Part shown: piece after piece, positions 52,923 through 62,978 of the stretch
Layout: each line of letters begins with the position of its first letter
Position numbering within the stretch: the stretch's first letter is position 1
Origin: an uncultured Tolumonas sp.
GTDB lineage: Bacteria; Pseudomonadota; Gammaproteobacteria; Enterobacterales; Aeromonadaceae
NCBI RefSeq assembly: GCF_963556105.2
Contig: NZ_OY829945.1
Location: forward strand, 1,000,524-1,064,523
Direction of reading: 5' to 3'
Length of the DNA: 64,000 nucleotides
The notes under the pieces: model-generated
Told to the model about the DNA's origin: nothing
What the model saw: the letters and a program-made list of their open reading frames with translations, nothing else
Database searches by the model: none
Made by a program: the position numbers and the translations under genes

Positions 52923-54367
52923 GATGCCTCCTGCGATGTAGTTGAGCGACGAGATGGACGTCGTGTTTGTTGTTTGGCTGCTTTAGCAGCTTCGCGTTCT
53001 GCGGCTTCACGTTCCATGCGTTCACGGTGTGCGGCGCTGTTGTCACAAGTGCGTTTGGTTTTTTGTTCCATACGCCACTGACGGTTGAGCTCTTGTTGCC
53101 CCCAGTCAAAATACTGTGTCAGCGGAATTGCAGCCGGGCAGACATAGGAACAAGAGCCACACAACAGACACTCCTCCAGCCCCATATTTTTTGCAGTGTT
53201 CAGATTGTCGACTTTGATCTCAACGACCATATCCAGCGGCGGCAGGCTCATTGGGCAGACATCCATGCAACGGCCACAACGTACACAAGCACTGGCTTGT
53301 GGTTTGGGCAGCTCATTTTGTGTCAGTAATAACAGACCGCTGGTGCCTTTGGTGACTGGTTCATGAATGTCGGTAATCGCACGGCCCATCATGGGGCCAC
53401 CGAGTACCATACGGGCGGCATCTTCTTTCAACCCGCCACACTGTTCGATCAGCTCAGACACTGGCGTACCAATTGGTACCATCAGATTGGTGGGTTCTTC
53501 AATCGCGCCACCGCTGACCGTCACGACACGATGGGTCAGTGGTTTTTCAAAGCGAATGGCGTTAAAGATGGCAATACAGGTGCCGACGTTTTGTACTAGT
53601 ACGCCCATTTCAGTGGAACGTTTACCCTGTGGGATCTGCATACCCGTTACAGCTTCGATCATCTGTTTGGCCGAGCCCATCGGGTATAAAGCCGGTAATG
53701 CCACCACATCCATATCGGCTTCTAATTCACACAAGGCATCGAGGGTTGCCAATGCATCGGGTTTGTTATCTTCAATACCGATATACACACGCTTGGCTTT
53801 GGTGATCTGTTTCAGAAAACGAATGCCACCAATCAGCTGTTCACCTTGTTCCTGCATCAGGCGGTCATCGACGGTCAGGTAAGGCTCACATTCACTACCA
53901 TTGATGATCAGCGTTTCGATTGGGAAACGCAGGCTCATGCGAATTTTGTCGGCGGCCGGGAACATCGCACCACCCATGCCGACAATACCGGCTTGTTCGA
54001 TCAGCGACAGTAATGCATCACGTTCCGGCAGCTCTTCATAGCGCATCAGCGATTTGCTGCTTTCCTGATTATCCTGATCGACCTTGATAGTGATGGTCTG
54101 TTTATCCAGATTGATTTCGGTGATATTACCCGCCAGTGGTGCATGCACCGGTGATGAAGCACGGCCATTACCTTTGGCCAGCAATTGATTCCCGATCACT
54201 CGATCACCGACTTCCACCACCGGTACGGCAGGGGCGCCAGTGTGTTGTTTCAGCGACACAATTAAGCGACGTGGCAGCTTCATCGCTTTGATCGGGCTCT
54301 GACTGGTCAGATGTTTATGTCCATCAGGATGCACACCACCATGCGGTTTGATCTTGGCCTTAAGCAT
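52919..54367 (-). CDS. rnfC: Rnf complex NADH/ferredoxin-linking subunit RnfC
   Basis: A 482-residue peripheral subunit with an NADH/FMN-binding domain like NuoF (AGIVGMGGAMFPAADKIRMS, NGSECEPYLTVDDRLM) and two [4Fe-4S] motifs, CVRCGRCMDVCPM and CLLCGSCSYVCPA. It ends in a short basic region (about 440-482) instead of the very long Ala-rich tail of E. coli RsxC, as is usual for nif-type Rnf. It overlaps rnfB by eight bases. Confidence 0.95.
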   Translation of the reverse strand: MLKAKIKPHGGVHPDGHKHLTSQSPIKAMKLPRRLIVSLKQHTGAPAVPVVEVGDRVIGNQLLAKGNGRASSPVHAPLAGNITEINLDKQTITIKVDQDNQESSKSLMRYEELPERDALLSLIEQAGIVGMGGAMFPAADKIRMSLRFPIETLIINGSECEPYLTVDDRLMQEQGEQLIGGIRFLKQITKAKRVYIGIEDNKPDALATLDALCELEADMDVVALPALYPMGSAKQMIEAVTGMQIPQGKRSTEMGVLVQNVGTCIAIFNAIRFEKPLTHRVVTVSGGAIEEPTNLMVPIGTPVSELIEQCGGLKEDAARMVLGGPMMGRAITDIHEPVTKGTSGLLLLTQNELPKPQASACVRCGRCMDVCPMSLPPLDMVVEIKVDNLNTAKNMGLEECLLCGSCSYVCPAAIPLTQYFDWGQQELNRQWRMEQKTKRTCDNSAAHRERMEREAAEREAAKAAKQQTRRPSRRSTTSQEAS

Positions 54368-54905
54368 GATTCCATTCTCCTGCTGGGCTGGTTCCTGGTT
54401 TGCTGACTTGCAATGTTAATGCGGGGTCGGCATAGAGATTGACGCTACCGTGCGGGCAGACTTTGACGCAAGCACCACAACCGGTACAGGCATCGGCAAT
54501 TACCCCATGTAACTGACGAGTCGCACCCACAATCGCGTCGTAAGTGCACTGTTTGATACAACGGCCACATCCATCGCAGCTGCTCATATCAATCGCGGCA
54601 ACAACGGGGCCTTGCTGATCATCGGCATTCAGGCTGACACCTAATACGGCGGCAATTTTCTGCGCCAGCACCGTACCACCCGGTGGGCACACCGTCGGGG
54701 CTGCTTCACCGCGTGCCATTGCCTTAGCCGCTTGCGCACAACCAGGGTAACCACATTGCCCACAGTGACCGTGTGGTAACAAATCGTTGATGGCTTCCGC
54801 CAACGGATCACCTTCCACTTTAAAGTGGATCGCGGCATAACCCAGCGCATAACCGATCACGGCTGCGAACAGAGGAATGGCCACTACTGCTAGTAAAGTC
54901 ATCAT
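54360..54905 (-). CDS. rnfB: Rnf complex ferredoxin-like subunit RnfB
   Basis: A 181-residue protein: one membrane helix at the N-terminus (about 3-25), a four-Cys domain (GHCGQCGYPGCAQAA, with CPPGG) that binds one cluster, and two [4Fe-4S] ferredoxin motifs (CDGCGRCIKQC and CTGCGACVKVCPHG). It receives or delivers electrons to ferredoxin. It starts 11 bases after rnfA. Confidence 0.95.
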   Translation of the reverse strand: MMTLLAVVAIPLFAAVIGYALGYAAIHFKVEGDPLAEAINDLLPHGHCGQCGYPGCAQAAKAMARGEAAPTVCPPGGTVLAQKIAAVLGVSLNADDQQGPVVAAIDMSSCDGCGRCIKQCTYDAIVGATRQLHGVIADACTGCGACVKVCPHGSVNLYADPALTLQVSKPGTSPAGEWNHA

Positions 54906-54916
54906 CGTTATTCTCC

Positions 54917-55495
54917 TTAACCCGCCAGACCCGCAAAGCCGGCAAATGACAATGCCAGAATGCCGGCAGTGATAAAGTTGAGTGGGACACCACGGAATAA
55001 ATCAGGTAACTGCGCGCGTTCCTGACGTTCACGCAAGCCGGAAAACAACACCATCACCAGCGAATAACCCAACGCCGAGCTGAACGAGAAGAACAGACAT
55101 TTAATGAAGCTCAGGTCTTCTTCGATCACCAGCAACGCCACCCCCAGCACCGCACAGTTGGTGGTGATCAACGGCAGGAAGATCCCCAGTGTGCGATACA
55201 ACTCAGGGCTGTATTTGGCGACAAACAGTTCGGTTAACTGCACCAGCGATGCAATAACCATGATGAAAGAAATAAGACGCAGATAACCGAGCCCGAGCGG
55301 GTCTAACACGGCGTAGTTCAGCACCCAGCTGACACAGCTCGATACCGTAATAACGAAGGTAGTGGCCATCGACATGCCAATGGCAGATTCGATTTTGTTG
55401 GTCACCCCCATGAATGAGCACAGCCCCAAAAAGCGGGACAGCACCACATTATTCACCAGCCCATTGGCCAGTATGATTAGCAGCAGTTCATGCAT
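54917..55495 (-). CDS. rnfA: Rnf complex membrane subunit RnfA
   Basis: A 192-residue inner-membrane protein with six helices (LLLIILANGLVNNVVLSRFL at the start, TTNCAVLGVALLVI in the middle). It is the first gene of the operon, which in nif systems drives reverse electron flow to reduce ferredoxin or flavodoxin for nitrogenase. ATG at 55495 is chosen because family members start MHELLLI and AGAGG lies upstream; ten more in-frame codons are rejected. It is divergent from nifL. Confidence 0.94.
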   Translation of the reverse strand: MHELLLIILANGLVNNVVLSRFLGLCSFMGVTNKIESAIGMSMATTFVITVSSCVSWVLNYAVLDPLGLGYLRLISFIMVIASLVQLTELFVAKYSPELYRTLGIFLPLITTNCAVLGVALLVIEEDLSFIKCLFFSFSSALGYSLVMVLFSGLRERQERAQLPDLFRGVPLNFITAGILALSFAGFAGLAG

Positions 55496-55532
55496 TCCGA
55501 TTGCCTCTTCTAAACCCAGATGCAAGGGAAAA

Positions 55533-55549
55533 TGCGAAACTTATGCCAA
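55533..55549 (-). promoter_or_regulatory. Sigma-54 promoter of rnfA
   Basis: On the minus strand TTGGCATAAGTTTCGCA keeps GG-N10-GC and matches TTGGCA and -GCA of the consensus. It lies 38 bases before the rnfA ATG. A one-mismatch NifA site (TGC-N10-ACA, 55624-55639) lies about 75 bases upstream of it. Confidence 0.75.
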
Positions 55550-55553
55550 AAAT

Positions 55554-55569
55554 TGTGTGCTGCATCACA
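55554..55569. promoter_or_regulatory. NifA upstream activator site
   Basis: TGTGTGCTGCATCACA fits TGT-N10-ACA exactly. It lies right behind the rnfA sigma-54 promoter, too close for classical activation of it, but about 170 bases upstream of the nifL sigma-54 promoter, a normal distance for an enhancer. Confidence 0.55.
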
Positions 55570-55735
55570 GTGAGGCGTTGCCCCATAACGAGGCATTTGG
55601 ATCTGACAAAACCGGACTTTGATTGCGTTAAAGCCGACAGCACGCCGCTATTTTTGTCGTTATAAACCTAATTTTTGTATGGTTTTGTTCTGGATATGAC
55701 AAGCGAGCCAGTTGATCGCGTCAAATTGATTTTTT

Positions 55736-55751
55736 CGGAACAACTCTTGCT
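55736..55751 (+). promoter_or_regulatory. Sigma-54 promoter of nifLA
   Basis: CGGAACAACTCTTGCT has GG-N10-GC spacing and a perfect TTGCT -12 half; the -24 half is CGGAAC against TGGCAC. It lies 105 bases before the nifL ATG. No NtrC-type GCACY-N5-GGTGC site was found in the 361-base rnfA-nifL gap (55496-55856). Confidence 0.6.
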
Positions 55752-55806
55752 TTTATTAAACAGGTCTGGCGACAACCACATCACAGATTCATCAACACCG
55801 ACAAAT

Positions 55807-55822
55807 TGTCTGATTGCTCACA
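55807..55822. promoter_or_regulatory. Second NifA-type site, in the nifL leader
   Basis: TGTCTGATTGCTCACA fits TGT-N10-ACA exactly. It is downstream of the predicted nifL start point and about 260 bases upstream of the rnfA -24 element, so it could act on rnfA or repress nifL. Confidence 0.45.
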
Positions 55823-55856
55823 GCTGGCGAATAATCGCGAGAAGAAAGGAGAGGAT

Positions 55857-57383
55857 ATGAACATCCTGCAAAACTATATCCCTGAGACCACCGGAGCGGT
55901 CTGCATCAACAGTGCCAGCTTACAGCAAATGCTCTCTGTGCTGCCGATGGAACTGTTTTATGGTGTGGTTGAGCAATCGTCCGTCGGGATATCGATCACC
56001 GACCCGAAAGCCAACATTCTGTATTGTAATACCGCTTTTTGTCGCACCACCGGCTATAAGCGCGGTGAGCTGCAATATCGAAACCACAATATTCTGGCCA
56101 GCCAGCAAACCCCGAAATCGCGTTATCAGGCGATGTGGCATCAATTATCTCAACATCAACCGTGGACTGGCCGGCTGATCAACAAACGTAAAGATGGCTC
56201 TTTATATCTGGCGGAAGTGACCGTCACGCCGGTGGTCAATAGTGAAGGCCAGATCACGCACTATCTGGGCATGCACCGTGATATCAGCGAACAATTTGCG
56301 CTGGAACAGCGGGTGCATAACCAAAAAGCGATGATTGAAGCGGTGCTCGATGCCGCCCCAACCGCTATTGCCGTGCTTGATGAACATCATAAGGTCGTTC
56401 TCGACAACCTGACCTACAAAACCTTACGCACTGACCTGCGAGGTAACGAACCTTACACTGCACTGGGTTTTACACCGGGAGCCCAACGCCCGGATCGTGA
56501 CCAGCTGTGGCCACTGACCATCCGTGGTCGTCAGCGTTGGTTCAGCATTCTGATCCAACCACTATCTGAACTGAATGAAGAGGCGAGCCTTTATTTTGGT
56601 GACGGGAAACGACCTTGTTCATTATTGATGATCAGCGATCAGACTGAACGTCGACAGCAAATCGAACAATCGCGTCTGGAACAACTGCGTGTGCAGGTGG
56701 AAGAACAAACCCTGTTCTCTGCTATTCGGGAAACGCTGGATGTGGCGATGGTACAAAGTCAGGCGCCACTCAACATGCTGCAAGCTGCGTTACGTCTGGA
56801 AGCCAACCCTGACAGCCGCGCGGCGATTGCGATCCAGACTGCCTTAGATGCCGGTCACGAAGCATTACAACGACTGGAACAATATCGCCCGGCTATTAAG
56901 GTGGAAGAACCGACCCAGTTTGAGCTGATGAGTCTGTTTGCTGATCTGCACGACATGCTGACACTACGTTTAGAGCATCTCGATGTGCTGATGCAACTGG
57001 ACATCGCCGCTGATCTACCGGAACTGTTTACCCAACGTACCCGCTTATTAACGGCATTGAGTCTGTTGTTTGATCGCGCTTGTCAGGCGGTCACCGGCCA
57101 ATCCGCCGGGCAACTCAAATTATGTGCCTATCAGAACGAACAGGAACTTTGTCTGGAAGTACACGACAGCGGGCAAGCACCTGCTGTCACCGCGACCCAC
57201 CGCTTATTACAACCACAAACCGACAATGGTGGGAAGCGTAACGACACTATCGAATTAGGTTTTGCACAAAATATCGTTAACGATCATAGAGGGGTGATCG
57301 AAGTGGAAACGAGTGATTTAGGGGGAAGTTGTATCCGGCTCAGGCTGCCTCTGTGCGCCATTATCAGGGAGGATAAAAAATGA
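55857..57383 (+). CDS. nifL: Nitrogen fixation negative regulator NifL
   Basis: Redox- and nitrogen-sensing partner that inhibits NifA. The 508-residue protein has a first PAS domain (about 30-135, EQSSVGISITDPKANILYCN, QTPKSRYQAMW, GQITHYLGMHRDIS) that binds FAD in the family, a second PAS (about 150-260, AVLDAAPTAIAVLDEHHKVV), a coiled central part and a C-terminal histidine-kinase-like region (DRACQAVTGQ, IVNDHRGVIEVET, GGSCIRLRLPL). AAGGAGAGG precedes ATG; 17 upstream codons are rejected. Its stop overlaps the nifA start by four bases (ATGA), so the two are made together. Confidence 0.93.
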   Translation: MNILQNYIPETTGAVCINSASLQQMLSVLPMELFYGVVEQSSVGISITDPKANILYCNTAFCRTTGYKRGELQYRNHNILASQQTPKSRYQAMWHQLSQHQPWTGRLINKRKDGSLYLAEVTVTPVVNSEGQITHYLGMHRDISEQFALEQRVHNQKAMIEAVLDAAPTAIAVLDEHHKVVLDNLTYKTLRTDLRGNEPYTALGFTPGAQRPDRDQLWPLTIRGRQRWFSILIQPLSELNEEASLYFGDGKRPCSLLMISDQTERRQQIEQSRLEQLRVQVEEQTLFSAIRETLDVAMVQSQAPLNMLQAALRLEANPDSRAAIAIQTALDAGHEALQRLEQYRPAIKVEEPTQFELMSLFADLHDMLTLRLEHLDVLMQLDIAADLPELFTQRTRLLTALSLLFDRACQAVTGQSAGQLKLCAYQNEQELCLEVHDSGQAPAVTATHRLLQPQTDNGGKRNDTIELGFAQNIVNDHRGVIEVETSDLGGSCIRLRLPLCAIIREDKK

Positions 57384-58972
57384 ATACGCACGCTAGCCTA
57401 TTTTCCGCCAATGGAAACAAAAGCCTCAGCATGCAGCAGCAGCTGAATGCGTTACACCAGATCAGTATCGTGCTGAGTCGCTCACTCGATCTGGAAGAAA
57501 CGTTACGCAGTACTTTGCAAACGCTGAGTGATATCGCACACATGCAATATGGTCTGGTTTCTCTGTTTGATCACAACCGGAGCGCCTTGTTTATCCAGGC
57601 TGTACACGGCATTGATGCGGAAGTGGTAAAAGATGTGAAAGGCGTTCGCTACCGTATGGGCGAGGGCATCATGGGGACCGTAATGCATCAGGGCCATGCG
57701 CTGGTGATCCCGCGGGTGGCGGATGATCCGCGGTTTCTTGATCGTTTGAATTTGTATGATTATGCGCTGCCATTCATCTGTGTGCCGATCCCCGGTGCGG
57801 ACAGCCAGCCGATTGGGGTGTTAGCTGCACAACCGCAGTCATTGGATGAAACCGAGCTGCCAGCCCGCACTCGTTTTATGGAAATGGTGGCGAACCTGAT
57901 CGGGCAGACTGTACGTCTGATTGGTAAGGTACATACCGAACATGAAGCGATAAAAACGGAGCGTGACAGTTTGCGCCGTAAAGTTCGTAGCCAATATGGT
58001 TTCGACAATATGGTTGGTCAGACACAAGCGATGCGGCAGATCTTTGATTCCATTCGTCAGGTGGCGAAATGGGATACTACCGTGCTGGTGCGGGGTGAAA
58101 GTGGTACCGGTAAAGAGTTAATTGCCACCGCGATCCATTACAACTCACCACGGGTGAACGGGCCGTTTGTCAAACTGAACTGTGCGGCGCTGCCGGATAC
58201 GCTGTTGGAAAGTGAGCTGTTCGGGCATGAAAAAGGGGCTTTTACCGGTGCGGTGAAACAGCGGAAAGGCCGTTTTGAAATGGCCGATGGTGGCACACTG
58301 TTCCTGGATGAAATCGGCGAAATCAGTGCTTCATTCCAAGCCAAATTACTGCGTATCTTGCAGGAAGGGGAAATGGAGCGCGTCGGTGGCACTGACACCC
58401 TGAAAGTGGATGTACGCATTGTCACCGCGACCAACCGCAATCTGGAAGATGAAGTGCGCAAAGGCAATTTCCGTGAAGACCTCTATTATCGTCTGAACGT
58501 TATGCCGATCCAGCTGCCGCCACTGCGCGAGCGTCTGGAAGACATTCCTGAACTGGCTAAATTCTTAGTGCAAAAACTGTCAGAAAAACAGGGGCGGGAA
58601 ATTAAAATCAGCGATGGTGCGATCCGTATGCTGATGGGGCATGACTGGCCGGGCAACGTGCGTGAACTGGAAAACTGTCTGGAGCGTGCCACCATCATGT
58701 CAGAAACTGGCTTGATCGACCGTGATGTGGTGTTGTTTCATGCTAACGAACGTCCACAAACTGGTTTCAGTGCACCTGTAGCGGTCAGCAAACCGGCCAT
58801 TGCCACCGATGTTGATTTCACTGATCCACAATTGGATGAACGTCAACGTCTGATTGCCGCGTTAGAACGTTGTGGCTGGGTGCAAGCCAAAGCGGCGCGT
58901 TTATTAGGCATGACACCACGCCAGATTGCCTATCGTATTCAGATCATGAATATCAATATGCGGCGGATGTAA
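57380..58972 (+). CDS. nifA: nif-specific transcriptional activator NifA
   Basis: Sigma-54-dependent enhancer-binding activator of nif genes. The 530-residue protein has an N-terminal GAF domain (about 35-185), an AAA+ domain with RGESGTGKELIATAIH (Walker A, about 238), the sigma-54 contact loop GAFTGA (about 286) and LFLDEIGEIS (Walker B), and a C-terminal FIS-type helix-turn-helix (AKAARLLGMTPRQIAYRIQI). The linker before the DNA-binding part has no CxxxxC oxygen-sensing motif, as expected for NifA proteins controlled by NifL. Confidence 0.96.
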   Translation: MNTHASLFSANGNKSLSMQQQLNALHQISIVLSRSLDLEETLRSTLQTLSDIAHMQYGLVSLFDHNRSALFIQAVHGIDAEVVKDVKGVRYRMGEGIMGTVMHQGHALVIPRVADDPRFLDRLNLYDYALPFICVPIPGADSQPIGVLAAQPQSLDETELPARTRFMEMVANLIGQTVRLIGKVHTEHEAIKTERDSLRRKVRSQYGFDNMVGQTQAMRQIFDSIRQVAKWDTTVLVRGESGTGKELIATAIHYNSPRVNGPFVKLNCAALPDTLLESELFGHEKGAFTGAVKQRKGRFEMADGGTLFLDEIGEISASFQAKLLRILQEGEMERVGGTDTLKVDVRIVTATNRNLEDEVRKGNFREDLYYRLNVMPIQLPPLRERLEDIPELAKFLVQKLSEKQGREIKISDGAIRMLMGHDWPGNVRELENCLERATIMSETGLIDRDVVLFHANERPQTGFSAPVAVSKPAIATDVDFTDPQLDERQRLIAALERCGWVQAKAARLLGMTPRQIAYRIQIMNINMRRM

Positions 58973-58990
58973 GTTTTTCCACAGAAACAA

Positions 58991-59016
58991 CAGAGGCATG
59001 CGTTGGCATGCCTCTG
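58991..59016. terminator. Bidirectional terminator between nifA and purB
   Basis: CAGAGGCATGC and GCATGCCTCTG pair perfectly (11 bp) around GTTG, with short T-rich flanks on both strands, between two convergent genes. Confidence 0.8.
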
Positions 59017-59045
59017 GTTTATCATTCAACGGTTGTTTTCAGAAT

Positions 59046-60440
<1,395 letters not shown>

Positions 60441-60452
60441 TCACTGATAAGA

Positions 60453-61076
60453 TTAAAGTTGGCGCAAAGCAGCTTCGGCAGCGGCAATGACTTTTTTACG
60501 GAAAAACAGGATATGACGGCGACGGCCTCCCAGCTGTCGCCAGAGCACACAGGCCCGGATCCCGGCAAGCAACAACGCGCGGATTTTGTGCTGCACCTGC
60601 GGTTGCTGTAAATAAAGCGGCGCACCGGAAACCTGGATACGGGGGCCCAGATTACTGATCACGTCGCTGTAAATTCCGGCCAGATTACCTATTACGGTAT
60701 CAGCCATCAGATCAAAATGCAGAGCCTGACGCTTGATCTGGCCTACACGTTCACCGAGCACGGATAATACGCGGCGCTTACCACTTAATTTGCGTTCCAG
60801 CGCGACCATGCCGATGACATAGCGGGTCAACTCTACATTTTTCGGGTTACGGTTATTGCCCAGTTGCTCCACTAATGTGGAATAACCATTACGCAATAGC
60901 GCATGATTCGGATAAACAGACTCCGCTTTATCAGGATCAGTCACTAAAATCCCCTGCAACAGGCAGCGCATTGACTCTTCATCGCAACTGCCGTGTCGTG
61001 CGACTTGTTGTACTAACCAGGCGGCCTGGCAGACAGCGGCCAGTGCCATGGTTTGTACTGCCTGCTTATTACGCAT
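60453..61076 (-). CDS. hflD: High-frequency lysogenisation protein HflD
   Basis: A 207-residue, mainly helical, peripheral membrane protein that in E. coli binds the phage lambda CII protein; its normal role is unclear. Features are QTMALAAVCQAAWLVQQVAR, RYVIGMVALERKL and SNLGPRIQVSGAPLYLQQPQ with an Arg-rich end (RIRALLLAGIRACVLWRQLG). The length is typical (213). It starts two bases after the mnmA stop, as in E. coli. Confidence 0.93.
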   Translation of the reverse strand: MRNKQAVQTMALAAVCQAAWLVQQVARHGSCDEESMRCLLQGILVTDPDKAESVYPNHALLRNGYSTLVEQLGNNRNPKNVELTRYVIGMVALERKLSGKRRVLSVLGERVGQIKRQALHFDLMADTVIGNLAGIYSDVISNLGPRIQVSGAPLYLQQPQVQHKIRALLLAGIRACVLWRQLGGRRRHILFFRKKVIAAAEAALRQL

Positions 61077-61078
61077 GG

Positions 61079-62188
61079 CTACACACTCCCGGAAAATCGT
61101 TGTTCAATGATACCGCCACCCAAACACTCTTCGCCCAGATAAAACACAGCAGACTGGCCTGGGGTAACAGCAGCTTGTGGCGATGCAAATGTCACTTTAA
61201 TGGTTTCGTCGTCTAACGGCTCGACATGACAAGGAATATCTTGCTGGCGATAGCGCGTTTTTACCACGCAGTCAAACGGCTCACGACGTACCTGGCGATC
61301 AACCCAATCCAGTTGTTTTGCGATCAGGCCATCTGAGAACAGGCGAGGGTGATCATGACCCTGCGCGACAATCAAAACGTTACGGGCAACGTCTTTGTCC
61401 ACCACATACCATGGGTTTTCATCGCCGTCTTTTAAACCACCGATACCCAAACCTTTGCGCTGGCCCAGTGTGTGGTACATCAAGCCCTGATGTTCACCAA
61501 TCACTTTGCCATCAACGGTTTCGATAACGCCGGGTTGTGCGGGCAAATAACGACCTAAGAATTCAGTAAATTTCCGCTCACCGATAAAACAGATGCCGGT
61601 ACTGTCTTTTTTCTTTGCCGTGGCTAAACCTAACTGTTCTGCAATAGCGCGAACGGCAGGTTTTTCTAAATCACCCACGGGGAACAGGCTTTGTGCGATC
61701 TGTTTTGAACTCAAGGTGTAGAGGAAATAACTCTGGTCTTTGTTGTTATCCAAACCACGCAACAAACGGGCTTGACCCGTGCTGTCATCACGGCGCACAT
61801 AATGGCCGGTAGCAATATAATCAGCACCTAAGTCTTCGGCTGCAAATTCCAGAAACGCCTTAAATTTGATCTCTTTATTGCACAGAATATCGGGGTTTGG
61901 CGTGCGGCCAGCTTTGTATTCGGCCAAGAACAGCTCAAATACATTATCCCAATATTCGGCGGCAAAATTCACGGTATGCAGTTTGATCCCGAGTTTGTCA
62001 CAAACAGCCTGGGCATCGGCCAGATCGGTCGCGGCAGAGCAATACTCGTCTGAATCATCCTCTTCCCAGTTTTTCATGAACAGGCCTTCAACTTGATAGC
62101 CTTGTTGCTGGAGCAAATACGCTGAAACGGAAGAGTCTACACCGCCGGACATGCCGACGATGACTTTGATTTGGCTGTTGTTTGTCAT
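61079..62188 (-). CDS. mnmA: tRNA-specific 2-thiouridylase
   Basis: Puts sulphur on uridine 34 of Glu, Gln and Lys tRNAs. The 369-residue protein has the ATP PP-loop [20 protein letters not shown], the first catalytic Cys in [13 protein letters not shown] and the second in [12 protein letters not shown], with GDHQ-like tRNA-binding ([20 protein letters not shown]). The length matches E. coli MnmA (368). Confidence 0.97.
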   Translation of the reverse strand: MTNNSQIKVIVGMSGGVDSSVSAYLLQQQGYQVEGLFMKNWEEDDSDEYCSAATDLADAQAVCDKLGIKLHTVNFAAEYWDNVFELFLAEYKAGRTPNPDILCNKEIKFKAFLEFAAEDLGADYIATGHYVRRDDSTGQARLLRGLDNNKDQSYFLYTLSSKQIAQSLFPVGDLEKPAVRAIAEQLGLATAKKKDSTGICFIGERKFTEFLGRYLPAQPGVIETVDGKVIGEHQGLMYHTLGQRKGLGIGGLKDGDENPWYVVDKDVARNVLIVAQGHDHPRLFSDGLIAKQLDWVDRQVRREPFDCVVKTRYRQQDIPCHVEPLDDETIKVTFASPQAAVTPGQSAVFYLGEECLGGGIIEQRFSGSV

Positions 62189-62255
62189 CGGGATATCAGT
62201 AAAGATGGAAAATCGGCGCTTATTTTAGCAAAAAAGCAACACTAAGCCTACAACC

Positions 62256-62711
62256 TCAGCGGCGATCTTTCAGTGCTGAAAGCGGTAATCGCACGCCAGC
62301 CAGATAATCATTAAAACATTCCATGACCAGCGGGCTGCGCAATTGGCGTCCTAATGCGCGGATCTCATCAATGGTTTTCCAGTGACAAGCCAAAATATCG
62401 TTATCCGGATCTTGCGGATAATGTTCACCCGGCGCTTCGGTTAACTCGCAATAAAAACAAAAACGCAGATAAGTCAGCTTACGGTAAGGGCTGGAATACA
62501 TATAAGTACCCAACCAGCCATCCGGCGCCAACGTTAATCCGGTCTCTTCTTTAATTTCGCGGCAAGCAGCCTGATAAATGGATTCACCGAATTCCAGATG
62601 GCCTGCAGGCTGATTAAAAACATGTCGACGACGATCCATCTCCTCAACCAACAAGAAGCGATCTTCAAAGCGAATAACGGCAGCAACCGTTACATTGGGA
62701 CGAAAAGTCAT
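62256..62711 (-). CDS. nudJ: Nudix phosphatase NudJ
   Basis: Hydrolyses thiamine pyrophosphate precursors and nucleotide tri/diphosphates. The 151-residue protein has the full Nudix box GHLEFGESIYQAACREIKEE followed by TGL. It begins MTFRPNVTVAAVIRFEDRFL like E. coli NudJ (YmfB, 153 residues). First gene of nudJ-mnmA-hflD-purB. The 267 bases to icd hold no clear gene; rluE, present at this point in E. coli, is absent. Confidence 0.93.
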   Translation of the reverse strand: MTFRPNVTVAAVIRFEDRFLLVEEMDRRRHVFNQPAGHLEFGESIYQAACREIKEETGLTLAPDGWLGTYMYSSPYRKLTYLRFCFYCELTEAPGEHYPQDPDNDILACHWKTIDEIRALGRQLRSPLVMECFNDYLAGVRLPLSALKDRR

Positions 62712-62978
62712 GCGAACTCCTCAGAAAACAGCTATAGATTACCTGATTTGCTGTTGTGCCGTCATCCTTCACTGTGCCCAACAAACTGATTAAATGTATT
62801 TTGTTTTCATGAAATCAGCGTTCTGGCGCCCTGACGCCGTTTGCAGAAATGCAGCGATGGGCTAAGATGGCTGTCACAAAAATAATTTGAAAAGTGTGCA
62901 TGACTAACCAACGACGTACCTTGCCGCTGGTGCAGGTTAGTTCAGGCGAGACAATAAACCGGAAGTCAGGAGACACAG

